DNA of 39,353 nt from an uncultured Enhydrobacter sp. (GCA_946222995.1 CAMIOS010000022.1:1-39353); one strand, 5' to 3'. Positions 1 to 8,377 are shown, counted from the stretch's first letter. Translations and numbers: made by a program. The notes: generated from the letters alone by a model not told the origin.

Positions 1-53
1 TACTATTATGCCTTGTTTTATCAGACTTTTTTGTTTTTTTGTCGTGTGCAAAG

Positions 54-86
54 AAAAAAGCCTTTGTTTGTTGCAAAGGCTTTTTT
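54..86 (-). terminator. Rho-independent terminator after the PepSY-type gene
   Basis: A 13-bp perfect inverted repeat (AAAAAAGCCTTTG and its complement, 7-nt loop) is flanked by A and T tracts on either side. It lies 17 bp past the stop of the minus-strand gene at 104-613. The symmetric tracts would let it also stop transcription arriving from the left. Bases 1-53 hold no gene I can support. Confidence 0.85.
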
Positions 87-103
87 TAGATTTAAAGTAC
101 TTA

Positions 104-613
104 TCACATCAATAAAATAACAGATAAAATCGCCCCAACACCGACAAACGCCAATCCACGTTTAAAAATCCTAGAGCTTGGGGCAAATAAAAAGAAACTC
201 GATAGCACAAAGAACAACAAACACCCCCCAAATAACACATTCAACCCGCCCATATTGCCTTTTGATGGGGCTTTATGAAAATTATTCATTTTTTCTAGCA
301 AGGCTGGCAGTTTTTTGACCGTGTAGTCCGCCTGCCCTGTCGCCAAATTATACTGTCCTTCCTTAAAGGTTTGGATATCGCCTTGTTGGCTGGTGATGTC
401 CACCGTTTTTAGTTGTAGGGCTTTGGCAAGCTGTTTTTCGCCCAATTGCGGGGCGACTTGGGTCTGGATATGTTGAGTCATTTTGAGAAAGTCGGTATCT
501 CGAAACACCAATAACATCCCGCTTAGGGCGTAAACTAGCATAATTCCCGCCATAAAAAACCCGATATAGCGATGCGCAACTCGCATCCAAATCCGAAAAT
601 CTTTTATCGTCAT
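104..613 (-). CDS. Small PepSY-associated membrane protein
   Basis: This 169-residue protein has a membrane helix at about 17-37 with the RxAHRYIGFFMAG pattern of PepSY-associated transmembrane proteins. A periplasmic stretch of about 80 residues follows, then a helix pair at about 122-144 and 152-169. Full-length PepSY_TM proteins often sit in iron-siderophore loci; this is the short, roughly 170-residue form. Its exact function is unknown. A near-consensus Fur box lies about 50 bp upstream of the start, so iron repression is likely. The gene is followed closely by a strong terminator and looks monocistronic. Family assignment is by the N-terminal motif and topology, so it is only moderately sure. 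Confidence 0.7.
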   Translation of the reverse strand: MTIKDFRIWMRVAHRYIGFFMAGIMLVYALSGMLLVFRDTDFLKMTQHIQTQVAPQLGEKQLAKALQLKTVDITSQQGDIQTFKEGQYNLATGQADYTVKKLPALLEKMNNFHKAPSKGNMGGLNVLFGGCLLFFVLSSFFLFAPSSRIFKRGLAFVGVGAILSVILLM

Positions 614-663
614 TATTACCTCAAAAGTGGTTAAAAACGAACAAGATTATCCATGATTTTATT

Positions 664-682
664 GAAAATGTAAATCATTATC
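664..682. promoter_or_regulatory. Putative Fur box
   Basis: The 19-mer GAAAATGTAAATCATTATC matches the classic Fur consensus GATAATGATAATCATTATC at 16 of 19 positions. It lies 51 bp upstream of the start codon of the PepSY-type gene (minus strand), where an operator overlapping the promoter would be expected. Fur-Fe2+ repression of that gene is the inference. The only other neighbour, the ornithine decarboxylase gene, ends here rather than starts, so it is not the target. Confidence 0.65.
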
Positions 683-753
683 ATTTATATAGTTGACATA
701 GGATGCCGTTTTTACTAGAAAAATTTCGTTTTCTATTGCAAAGCGGTTTTCAC

Positions 754-2901
754 TTAGTGTTTGAGCACATACGCATACGCTTGCTTTTGCCCTTTTTCAT
801 CATATTCCCAATACACGCCCTGCACCTCTGGTTCAAAGCCAGGTAAGCTATTCACGCCCTCTTGCAACGCCATAAAATACGCCAGTACCGCCCCACCCCA
901 CACCTCACCCGGCACGATACAATACACTCCTGGCGGATACGGTAACGCCCCTTCCATCGCAATCCGCCCTTCAATAGCGTATAACGGCACAAGCTCCACC
1001 TCATCACGGATAAAGGCTTGATGCGCATCATACGCCCGCATGGCTTTGACGGGGCGATGCTCCCGCTCAAACATCTGTTTTTGCAGTTTATTTAAACTGT
1101 GTTTGGCATAAAAATCGTGCATTTTTTGGCAAAGCTGATTAATCGTCAGATTGCGATATTGCGGAAAGGCTTTTGCTAACGTTGGCAACACTTGGGTGAC
1201 AGGGCTATTTTCACGGATATGTTGCTCAAAGCGGACAATGCGAGCGACCAAGTGCTGAAATTTTGCCAAGGTTTCGGCAGGGGTCAACAAAAATAAAATC
1301 GAGTTTAAATCCGCCTTTTCGGGAATCACCGAGCTTTCCCGCAGATAATGGGCAAGAATCGCCGCAGGTATGCCTGTCGCCTCATATTCACCTGTTTCCA
1401 TGTTAATACCAGGCGTTGTCAAAAGCAGTTTACACGGGTCGATAAAGTATTGATTATCGGCATAATGCTCAAAATCGTGCCATCTTGCGCCCGCCTCAAA
1501 GCGAAAAAAGCGAATGTCATTGGCGATGACTTCGGTGTCATAGTCTTGCCAGTTTTTACCATCAATTTTTGGCGGCACAAACGGCAAAATCATCGTACAC
1601 GTATCGAGGAGCATCTTGCGAGCCTCAATCGCCCCGACCACGCACTCATGCCACATGCGTTGCCCTGCCTTGCCTTCGTGCATTTTGGCATTGACATCGA
1701 GCGAGGCAAACAGCGGATAAAACGGACTGGTCGAAACGTGCATCATAAACGAGTTGTTAAAGCGTTTATGATTGACATAGCGAGCCTGCCCGCTGATATG
1801 GTTGTCTTTTTTGTGGATTTGCGAGGCTTGCGAAAAGCCTGCCTGCTGTTTATGCACCGATTGGGTGACCAGAATACCTGGGTCATTTTCGTTGAGCTCC
1901 AAGAGTAACGGCGAGCAATCTCGCATCATCGGGATAAACTGCTCATAACCGACCCACGCACTGTCAAACAAAATATAATCGCATAAATGCCCGATTTTAT
2001 CGACGACTTGGCGAGCGTTATAAATCGTGCCGTCATACGTGCCAAGCTGAATCACGGCAAGGCGAAACGGGCGTTCGTCTTGGGCTTTTTCGGGAGCAAC
2101 TTCGGCAATACGCTCACGGATGACTTTTTCATCAAAACAATACGCAGGAATTCCGCCAATCAAGCCGTAAGCATTGCGGTCAGTTTCCAGATAAACGGCT
2201 GTTCCACCTGCGATTGAAAGCGCCCCTTGATACACCGATTTATGGTTATTGCGGTCAAACAGCACCAAATCACCTTGGGCGACCAATGCTCCAATCGCAA
2301 TTTTATTCGATGACGACGAGCCATTAAGCACAAAATAGGTTTTATCCGCATTAAACACTTTGGCGGCATGGGCTTGTGCCTCATACGCAGGTCCTTCATG
2401 AATGAGCAAATCGCCCAATCGCACATCGGCATTGCACGAATCAGCACGAAATAACGTTTCACCAAAATACAAATAAAAGCGTCTGCCCGACGGATGCTTG
2501 CGGAAAAACTGCCCGCCTTGATGCCCTGGGCAATCAAACGCCGCATTGCCATAATCGGTATAATCCATCAAGGCCTGAAAAAATGGCGGGTCAAGTGTGT
2601 CGATATAATCGCTGGCGGCGGCATTCACCAGCTGCCCATTATAAAATTTTTGGTCATCGGCAAGTTCAAGCACGCCATACACGTGCGGTAGCCACTCATC
2701 GGGCACGACATCGCCATACGGCAAGGCGACAAAAATCGGGATATCAAAGCCCAAATCTTCGATTTCTTGATGCACACGGGGTAAATCTACCATCGTCACC
2801 ACAATGGCGGCGATATTGGTAAAGTCGGTAGATTCAAGGTCAATGGTGCGGTATTTGACATTTAATGCATAGTCGATGCCGTCACTGATGGCGATTTTCA
2901 T
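754..2901 (-). CDS. speC: Ornithine decarboxylase (PLP-dependent, Orn/Lys/Arg decarboxylase family)
   Basis: The enzyme converts ornithine to putrescine and CO2, the first step of polyamine synthesis. At 715 residues it has the length of E. coli SpeC/SpeF. An N-terminal wing domain (about 1-105) precedes the PLP domain. The cofactor lysine is Lys351 in the motif SVHKQQAGFSQ, and FDSAWVGYEQF at about 312-322 is also typical. The C-terminal domain ends around 715. The start is supported by AGGATA before the ATG. A 390-bp AT-rich region precedes it, containing a hairpin about 60-75 nt before the start. The choice of ornithine over lysine or arginine rests on overall similarity to ornithine decarboxylases. 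Biosynthetic (speC) versus inducible (speF) cannot be decided here, because no putrescine antiporter gene (potE) is adjacent. Confidence 0.88.
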   Translation of the reverse strand: MKIAISDGIDYALNVKYRTIDLESTDFTNIAAIVVTMVDLPRVHQEIEDLGFDIPIFVALPYGDVVPDEWLPHVYGVLELADDQKFYNGQLVNAAASDYIDTLDPPFFQALMDYTDYGNAAFDCPGHQGGQFFRKHPSGRRFYLYFGETLFRADSCNADVRLGDLLIHEGPAYEAQAHAAKVFNADKTYFVLNGSSSSNKIAIGALVAQGDLVLFDRNNHKSVYQGALSIAGGTAVYLETDRNAYGLIGGIPAYCFDEKVIRERIAEVAPEKAQDERPFRLAVIQLGTYDGTIYNARQVVDKIGHLCDYILFDSAWVGYEQFIPMMRDCSPLLLELNENDPGILVTQSVHKQQAGFSQASQIHKKDNHISGQARYVNHKRFNNSFMMHVSTSPFYPLFASLDVNAKMHEGKAGQRMWHECVVGAIEARKMLLDTCTMILPFVPPKIDGKNWQDYDTEVIANDIRFFRFEAGARWHDFEHYADNQYFIDPCKLLLTTPGINMETGEYEATGIPAAILAHYLRESSVIPEKADLNSILFLLTPAETLAKFQHLVARIVRFEQHIRENSPVTQVLPTLAKAFPQYRNLTINQLCQKMHDFYAKHSLNKLQKQMFEREHRPVKAMRAYDAHQAFIRDEVELVPLYAIEGRIAMEGALPYPPGVYCIVPGEVWGGAVLAYFMALQEGVNSLPGFEPEVQGVYWEYDEKGQKQAYAYVLKH

Positions 2902-3291
2902 GGGAATATCCTAAATACTATTTATTATAAGTTGATACTGTAACGGGTTAATCTCTTAGACGGCAATTTTGCATGCCGCCCAAAACGGGGTGAAAAAATT
3001 TTTTAATTGGCTTAATCTGGCTATTGTTAAAACCAAAATATATTAACGTAAAACACTATGAAATTGCAGAAAAATTCTTGCTAATCTTCATTCTTGTTTT
3101 AGCCTGACTATTTTTTAGGATGCCTATATTACTACTTAACGTGTTTACCACAAGAATTTACAAGATAGACAATAAGATAATGGTTAAATTTGTTAAGATA
3201 AAATTTTAAAAAAATTAATAAATTAACATAAGATCTATTATTTAAAAAAAGTGTGTTTCAGATGATATGTTAACTTCTAAGGAGAATAACC
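2902..3291. other. 390-bp AT-rich intergenic region between divergent speC and a small membrane protein gene
   Basis: No convincing gene is visible. The part nearest speC carries a hairpin with arms CGGCA (2961-2965) and TGCCG (2974-2978) and an 8-codon ATG reading frame on the minus strand at 2948-2974. Both would lie in the speC leader. The rest is very AT-rich and must contain the promoters for both divergent genes, but I cannot pick out a consensus pair with confidence. Confidence 0.5.
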
Positions 3292-3474
3292 ATGATTCAA
3301 GGTAGTATTTGGCTGACCATTTTTTTATATTTATTAGGAGCAGTGGTACTAATGGCAGTAACCTATGCTTGGCTAAATTATCGATTAAAGAAGAAAGTAC
3401 GGGACGATGCGAATCATCAAAATGAACGCGCACAAGCCGCTGCCAATCGCACAGATAATAAGCGAACCCCTTAA
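3292..3474 (+). CDS. Small single-span membrane protein, unknown function
   Basis: This 60-residue protein has one hydrophobic helix at about 6-27, a basic stop-transfer stretch RLKKKVR at 31-37, and a hydrophilic, charged tail of about 23 residues. The start follows a near-perfect ribosome binding site (TAAGGAGAATAACC-ATG), which is the main reason to accept such a short gene. The predicted topology is N-out, C-in by the positive-inside rule. I do not recognise a family. It stands alone between divergent speC and the independently transcribed tRNA-Glu gene, so context gives no function. Confidence 0.65.
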   Translation: MIQGSIWLTIFLYLLGAVVLMAVTYAWLNYRLKKKVRDDANHQNERAQAAANRTDNKRTP

Positions 3475-3528
3475 TTTGCAAATAATACTATGTAAGCGAA
3501 AAAACATTAAATATTTTGTGTAATAGAC

Positions 3529-3557
3529 TTGACAGTCAATTTGAATATCTATATCAT
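3529..3557 (+). promoter_or_regulatory. Sigma-70 promoter for tRNA-Glu
   Basis: A perfect -35 TTGACA (3529-3534) is followed after 17 bp by the -10 TATCAT (3552-3557). The predicted start near 3564 leaves a leader of about 73 nt to be trimmed before the tRNA 5' end. Confidence 0.8.
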
Positions 3558-3636
3558 ACGCTCCACTTCAACATTAACGGTGAAAGCGGTTGGAGTTACT
3601 AGAAAGTTTAGCGGTAGTAGACTGGATAGTAAATGT

Positions 3637-3712
3637 GTCCCCATCGTCTAGAGGCCTAGGACATCGCCCTTTCACGGCGGTAACCGGGGTTCGAATCCCC
3701 GTGGGGACGCCA
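3637..3712 (+). tRNA. gltT: tRNA-Glu (anticodon UUC)
   Basis: This 76-nt cloverleaf includes an encoded CCA. The acceptor stem GTCCCCA/TGGGGAC is fully paired with discriminator G73. The anticodon loop is CUUUCAC with UUC at 3671-3673, and the T-arm contains GGTTCGAATCC. It closely resembles the E. coli tRNA-Glu sequence. The anticodon stem begins with a U-G pair. In an organism with GatCAB, a non-discriminating GluRS charges tRNA-Gln with Glu as well as this tRNA. The gene symbol follows E. coli usage and is nominal. Confidence 0.97.
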
Positions 3713-3736
3713 ATTTTTCTAAATGAAAAACGATTG

Positions 3737-3770
3737 AAGCCAATCTTGATTGATTGGCTTTTTTGTTTTT
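3737..3770 (+). terminator. Rho-independent terminator after tRNA-Glu
   Basis: Stem AAGCCAATC (3737-3745) pairs with GATTGGCTT (3752-3760) over a 6-nt loop, followed by a T-rich run. It lies 24 nt after the CCA end. Confidence 0.88.
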
Positions 3771-3788
3771 AATGTTTTATAAATACGC

Positions 3789-3823
3789 AAAAAAATGCGC
3801 CATCTTTTGATAGCGCATTTTTT
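3789..3823 (-). terminator. Rho-independent terminator after fadA
   Basis: On the minus strand, TGCGCTATC pairs with GATGGCGCA across an AAAA tetraloop with one G-U wobble, between A and T tracts. The equivalent base on the plus strand is a C/A mismatch, so the signal is oriented for fadA, whose stop is 16 bp away. Confidence 0.88.
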
Positions 3824-3838
3824 AATGAAATTTTTGTC

Positions 3839-5008
3839 TTACACCCGTTCAATAATTGTGGCAATACCTTGACCCAGTCCGATACACATGGTCGCAAGCC
3901 CAATCTGGGTATCTTGTTGTTCCATCACGTTGAGTAGTGTGGTAGTGATACGTGCACCCGAACAACCCAATGGATGACCTAACGCAATCGCGCCACCATT
4001 TAGGTTGACGATGTCGAGTTTATCTTGTAGATTTAAGCCTTTTAATACCGATAGCCCTTGAGCGGCAAACGCTTCGTTAAGCTCAATGGTTTGGATGTCG
4101 TCGAGACTCATGCCGGCACGTTTTAAGGCTTTTTGGGTGGCAGGTACAGGACCATAACCCATAATCGCGGCATCACAACCCGCAATCGCCATGCTACGAA
4201 TACGGGCACGTGGCGTTAAGCCTAAGTCTTTGGCTTTTTGGGCAGACATAATCAGCATGGCCGCTGCACCATCGGATAGTGCGGATGACGTTGCTGCGGT
4301 AACGGTACCACCTTTGGGATCAAATACGGGTTTTAACGCTTGGAAGGCTTCGAGATTGGCATCAGGGCGAATGACTTCATCAATGGTACATAGCTGTAGG
4401 TTACCATTTTCATCATGCCCTTCGATACCGATAATTTCGTTTTTAAAACGACCTTCTTGGGTCGCTGCCCACGCACGGCGATGCGATTCCACACCAAATT
4501 CATCTTGTTCTTGACGGCTGATGTTGTTCATACGCCCAAGCATTTCTGCGGTCAATCCCATCATATTTGAGGCTTTGGCATAGTGTTTTGACGCTTCAGG
4601 ATTCAAATCCACACCATGCATCATGCCCACATGACCCATATGCTCAACACCACCGATGATGAACACATCGCCTTGGTTGGTCATAATTTGTGCGGCGGCG
4701 GTGTGCAATGCTTGCATTGATGAGCCACACAGACGGTTAACGGTTTGACCGCCAGCAGTTTTTGGAATGTCGGCAAGTAAACCAATATTGCGACCAATAT
4801 TCATACCTTGCTCGAGGGTTTGGTTAACACAGCCCCAAATTACATCTTCAACCAGCTTGGTGTCAAATTCATTGCGTTTGACCAATGCTCGTACCAACTC
4901 GGCTGACATACTATCAGCACGCACGTTACGAAACATCCCGTTTTTTGATTTGCCCATTGCGGTACGCACGCCATCGACAATCACGACATCTTTTGGACTT
5001 AATGCCAT
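3839..5008 (-). CDS. fadA: 3-ketoacyl-CoA thiolase (acetyl-CoA acyltransferase)
   Basis: The thiolase cleaves 3-ketoacyl-CoA with CoA to acetyl-CoA and a shortened acyl-CoA, the last step of each beta-oxidation round. It is the beta subunit of the FadBA complex. The 389 residues match the E. coli FadA length (387). Nucleophile Cys94 lies in NRLCGSSMQAL, His345 in GGAIALGHPLG and the second catalytic cysteine Cys375 in MCIGLGQG. The start is preceded by AGGAGT. It lies 43 bp downstream of fadB on the same strand, the usual fadBA operon, and ends at a strong terminator. Confidence 0.97.
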   Translation of the reverse strand: MALSPKDVVIVDGVRTAMGKSKNGMFRNVRADSMSAELVRALVKRNEFDTKLVEDVIWGCVNQTLEQGMNIGRNIGLLADIPKTAGGQTVNRLCGSSMQALHTAAAQIMTNQGDVFIIGGVEHMGHVGMMHGVDLNPEASKHYAKASNMMGLTAEMLGRMNNISRQEQDEFGVESHRRAWAATQEGRFKNEIIGIEGHDENGNLQLCTIDEVIRPDANLEAFQALKPVFDPKGGTVTAATSSALSDGAAAMLIMSAQKAKDLGLTPRARIRSMAIAGCDAAIMGYGPVPATQKALKRAGMSLDDIQTIELNEAFAAQGLSVLKGLNLQDKLDIVNLNGGAIALGHPLGCSGARITTTLLNVMEQQDTQIGLATMCIGLGQGIATIIERV

Positions 5009-5051
5009 TTTTATACTCCTAGAATCTTTTATTTGTTTTGTCAGTTATCAA

Positions 5052-7208
5052 TTAGGCTTGTGGATAAAAGGTTTTGCCAGCGGCTGCCATGTCGCGTACC
5101 AGTTGCGGGGCTTCATAGGCTTTGCCAAGGTGGGCGTATTTATCACACAATGCGACATAATTTTGTAGTCCGATTTGGTCGATATAGCGGCAAGGGCCAC
5201 CACGAAATGGTGGGAAACCAATCCCCATAATCATCGCCATGTCTGCTTCAGCAGGGGTCGATACAATATTGTCTTCTAAACAACGCACGGTTTCGTTACA
5301 TAAGGCAATCATCATGCGATCGATGATTTCTTGGTCGTCAAATGGTTTGCTGTCTGCTACCACAGTTTTTAAGATATCTAAGGTTGCTGGATCAGCTTTT
5401 TTGACAGGTTTGCCTTTTTTATCCGTTTCATATTTATAAAAGCCCACGCCATTTTTTTGACCCAAACGTTTGGCTTCGTATAAAGCGATAATGCTGCCTT
5501 TATAATCTGGTTTCATGCGGTCTGGAAAGCCCTCTGCCATCACTTCCGCACCATGTACGCCAGTATCTAGACCCACCACATCCATTAAGTAGGCAGGTCC
5601 CATTGGCCAACCAAATTTTTCCATGACTTTGTCGATTTGGGTAAAATCTGCCCCTTCTTTTAGCAATAGTTCAAATGCCCCAAAATACGGGAATAACACG
5701 CGGTTTACCAAAAAGCCTGGGCAGTCATTAACCACGACTGGCACTTTGCCCATTTTTTCGGCAAGGGCAACGGTGGTAGCAATCGCTTCTTCGCTGGATT
5801 TTTCACCACGGATAACTTCAACAAGCGGCATACGATGCACAGGATTAAAAAAGTGCATACCCACAAAGTTTTCGGGACGCTCAAGCACGCTGGCTAAGTA
5901 GGTTATAGAGATCGTTGAAGTGTTTGATGCCAAGATACAGTCTTTTTTGACCAACCCTTCAACTTCTTTAAGCACCGCATGTTTGACTTTTGGATTTTCG
6001 ACCACCGCCTCAATCACAATATCAGTTGCACCAAAGTCGCCATAGTTTAAAGTCGGGCGAATCAAGCTTAAGGTTTTGCCCATTTGCTCGGCTGTGACCT
6101 TGCCACGTGCCATGCCGCTTGATAGGTGTTTGCTTGCTTCACTCATGCCTAGATCAAGCTGTTCTGCTTTGATATCTTTCATAATAATTGGCAAGCCTTT
6201 TGATGCCGCTTGATAAGCAATACCACCACCCATGATACCTGCACCTAGTACCGCCGCTTCTTTGATATCGTGGGCTTTGGCACTGTGTTGTTTGGCAAGT
6301 TTTTTGACCGCTTGGTCGTTTAAAAATAGCCCTACCAAACTTTCAGCTTGTGGGGTTTTTGCTGCCTTAGCAAAGTTGGCAGATTCGATTTCAATGGCTT
6401 TATCACGGGGCAAATTGACGCTTTTTTCGATTGATTCAAGGGCAATTTTTGGTGCGGGGTATTGAGCAGGATTGGCTTTAGCAAATAATACGCCTTTGGC
6501 AGAATTAAATGCCATTGCTTGTTCAATTTGATTGAGTTTTACAGGATTGATTTTTTCGTCATGGCGAGCTTTCCAGTCTAAATCGCCTGCGATACATTTT
6601 TTGACCAAATCAATCGCTGAGGCTTCAAGATTGTCAGCAGCTACCACCGCATCCACCATACCGACTTTTAGCGCAGCAGCCGGTTTTTGGGTTGCTCCGG
6701 TGGCGATGATTTCTAACGCGTTGTCAATACCAATCACTCGTGGCAAACGTACCGAGCCACCAAAACCTGGGAAAATCCCAAGTTGGGTTTCTGGCAAAGC
6801 AATCACAGCTTTGTCACTCATAACACGGTAGTCACATACCAGCGTCATTTCACAACCACCGCCCATCGCCGCACCATTGATAGCAGCCACTTTAGGAAAG
6901 GGTAAATCTTCAAAACGGTTAAAGATTTTATTAATGTCGCCCACCCAACTGGCGATTTCGTTTTCAGGGTTTTTAAACGATGCCACAAATTCGGTAATAT
7001 CTGCCCCTGCGATAAATACTTTTTTGCCTGAGGTAACGATCAAACCTTTGATATCGTTGGCATTTTCAAGCGCAGTAACCGCTTCACCGAACTCTTTGAC
7101 GGTGGCTTGGTCAAACTTGTTGACGCTTTCGGTTTTATTGTCATAATGTAATTTGGCAATGCCATCGTCTAACAGCGAGACGGCAATGTTATTTCCTTGA
7201 TATAGCAT
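5052..7208 (-). CDS. fadB: Multifunctional fatty acid oxidation complex alpha subunit
   Basis: This is a fusion of enoyl-CoA hydratase/isomerase and 3-hydroxyacyl-CoA dehydrogenase, 718 residues (E. coli FadB 729). The N-terminal crotonase domain has the oxyanion motif NGAAMGGGCE with catalytic Glu120 and Glu140. The dehydrogenase half has the NAD-binding motif GAGIMGGG (322-329) and catalytic His452 in MHFFNPVH. C-terminal dehydrogenase domains follow. It feeds 3-ketoacyl-CoA to FadA. AAGGAG precedes the ATG. The 229-bp upstream region contains a 13-bp tandem repeat and a palindrome (7336-7398) that could bear on regulation. I found no obvious FadR or PsrA operator. Confidence 0.97.
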   Translation of the reverse strand: MLYQGNNIAVSLLDDGIAKLHYDNKTESVNKFDQATVKEFGEAVTALENANDIKGLIVTSGKKVFIAGADITEFVASFKNPENEIASWVGDINKIFNRFEDLPFPKVAAINGAAMGGGCEMTLVCDYRVMSDKAVIALPETQLGIFPGFGGSVRLPRVIGIDNALEIIATGATQKPAAALKVGMVDAVVAADNLEASAIDLVKKCIAGDLDWKARHDEKINPVKLNQIEQAMAFNSAKGVLFAKANPAQYPAPKIALESIEKSVNLPRDKAIEIESANFAKAAKTPQAESLVGLFLNDQAVKKLAKQHSAKAHDIKEAAVLGAGIMGGGIAYQAASKGLPIIMKDIKAEQLDLGMSEASKHLSSGMARGKVTAEQMGKTLSLIRPTLNYGDFGATDIVIEAVVENPKVKHAVLKEVEGLVKKDCILASNTSTISITYLASVLERPENFVGMHFFNPVHRMPLVEVIRGEKSSEEAIATTVALAEKMGKVPVVVNDCPGFLVNRVLFPYFGAFELLLKEGADFTQIDKVMEKFGWPMGPAYLMDVVGLDTGVHGAEVMAEGFPDRMKPDYKGSIIALYEAKRLGQKNGVGFYKYETDKKGKPVKKADPATLDILKTVVADSKPFDDQEIIDRMMIALCNETVRCLEDNIVSTPAEADMAMIMGIGFPPFRGGPCRYIDQIGLQNYVALCDKYAHLGKAYEAPQLVRDMAAAGKTFYPQA

Positions 7209-7335
7209 TATTAACTCCTTGGGTTAAGGTTATGGTGTGTAAAAAAAGCGTAATATAAAATATTAAAGGTATGACTTTTTTAAATAAAAAATTTGGTTTA
7301 GTTTACTATGTTTGAGGTGAGATGAGAATAACGCA

Positions 7336-7398
7336 AATGACTATCTAGTCATTAAGTATAGCCATTAAGCAAAGTCATTATGCAAGTCGTTATAGACA
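7336..7398. repeat. 13-bp tandem repeats next to an 18-bp palindrome, upstream of fadB
   Basis: Three in-register 13-mers follow each other directly: AGTCATTAAGTAT (7347), AGCCATTAAGCAA (7360) and AGTCATTATGCAA (7373). A degenerate fourth starts at 7386. The first copy overlaps the right half of the perfect palindrome AATGACTA-TC-TAGTCATT (7336-7353). The block sits 128 bp upstream of the fadB start and 39 bp past the stop of the tautomerase-like gene. Operator cluster or chance slippage product are both possible. Confidence 0.7.
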
Positions 7399-7437
7399 AT
7401 TTTTATTGAGACCAAAAATTGTTTAAATTATAACATG

Positions 7438-7818
7438 TTAGCTAAACGTCATGACAGTCTTTAAATAGTTTTGGCTTAATACAATCGGATTTATCCCAAC
7501 ATGTAATTGCTGAAAACTTGTTTTATCTTCAAACGTCTCAATATGTGCGGCGATCGCGTCGGCTATGGTTTGAACAAGCCGTTGTAGCGTCGTGTCATCT
7601 CGTCCAGGCATCAGATACAAGCGCACAAAAATAAAATCATTCCCACTTTCGCTTGCCAAGCCAATCATCGCATTTGACGGGCTATATATCCGAGATTTGA
7701 TATCGGTGGGATGAGCAAACTGCCCAGATTGCCAAAGATATTCATTAATACGAGCAAGCAACTGATCAGGCTTTGTTATCAAATCATCACGGCTGGTTTC
7801 GATAATAATATTTGGCAT
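7438..7818 (-). CDS. Tautomerase-like protein, 5-carboxymethyl-2-hydroxymuconate isomerase family
   Basis: This 126-residue protein begins Met-Pro-Asn-Ile-Ile-Ile-Glu, as in 5-carboxymethyl-2-hydroxymuconate delta-isomerase (HpaF) and other tautomerases that use an N-terminal proline as catalytic base. An ATG two codons earlier (7824) is in frame, but the AGGA ribosome site overlaps it. Starting at 7818 gives correct spacing and exposes Pro after Met removal. No other homoprotocatechuate pathway gene is nearby, so the natural substrate is unknown. It follows ybaK by 23 bp and is probably co-transcribed with it. Confidence 0.75.
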   Translation of the reverse strand: MPNIIIETSRDDLITKPDQLLARINEYLWQSGQFAHPTDIKSRIYSPSNAMIGLASESGNDFIFVRLYLMPGRDDTTLQRLVQTIADAIAAHIETFEDKTSFQQLHVGINPIVLSQNYLKTVMTFS

Positions 7819-7841
7819 ACGCATCCTTACATGGTTAGGCG

Positions 7842-8312
7842 TTATTCTTGTAGCAAATCTGCAAAACTGGCTTGCAGTGCGTTTGCCAATACTTGCGGTG
7901 ATAGTTCAATTTCAAGTCCGCGCTTACCCCCACTTACAAAAATCGTGCTAAACAGTTTGGCAGAGTCATCAATCACGGTGGGTAAGCGTTTTTTTTGCCC
8001 CAAGGGACTCACACCGCCCAATACATAGCCTGTCGAACGTTCGACAAGCTTTGGGTCTGCCATGATCGCTTTTTTTGCCCCGGTTACTTTGGCAATTTTT
8101 TTTAGATTAAGTCGCTGTTCAACAGGTAGGATCGCAACGCTAAGATTATCTTGGTCATTTTGTACGACCAATGTTTTAAAGACTCTGGCAGGTTCGACGC
8201 CTAATTTTTCAGCAGCTTCTACGCCATAACTTGGGTGGTTGGGGTCATGTTCATATTCGTGGGTATTAAACTCTAATTTTAGCTTTTTGGCAAGATTGAT
8301 CGCAGGTGTCAT
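7842..8312 (-). CDS. ybaK: Cys-tRNA(Pro) deacylase, YbaK/EbsC family
   Basis: YbaK hydrolyses Cys-tRNA(Pro) formed when ProRS mischarges cysteine, a trans-editing activity in the cytoplasm. The 156 residues match the family length (E. coli YbaK 159). Recognisable blocks are VFKTLVV (about 44-50) with the conserved lysine, LPVEQRLNLKKIAK (62-75), and GYVLGGVSPLGQKK (95-108), a family signature. It is first in a probable two-gene unit with the tautomerase-like gene. The neighbouring cytochrome gene is separated from it by its own terminator. Confidence 0.92.
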   Translation of the reverse strand: MTPAINLAKKLKLEFNTHEYEHDPNHPSYGVEAAEKLGVEPARVFKTLVVQNDQDNLSVAILPVEQRLNLKKIAKVTGAKKAIMADPKLVERSTGYVLGGVSPLGQKKRLPTVIDDSAKLFSTIFVSGGKRGLEIELSPQVLANALQASFADLLQE

Positions 8313-8377
8313 ACTGTCACCTTTTAGGTAAAGAAATGGTTCAAAAATTGATGATAAGCATTATGCAAATTTTTGCC

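Noticed and set aside
716..735. TAGAAAA/TTTTCTA stem after speC
   Set aside because: Only A/T pairs in most of the stem and no clear T run on the minus strand; not supported as a terminator.
1348..1908. A 186-codon open frame on the plus strand
   Set aside because: Antisense to the ornithine decarboxylase gene; a by-product of its codon usage.
3590..3772. A 60-codon frame across tRNA-Glu
   Set aside because: It overlaps the tRNA and its terminator, so it is not a coding gene.
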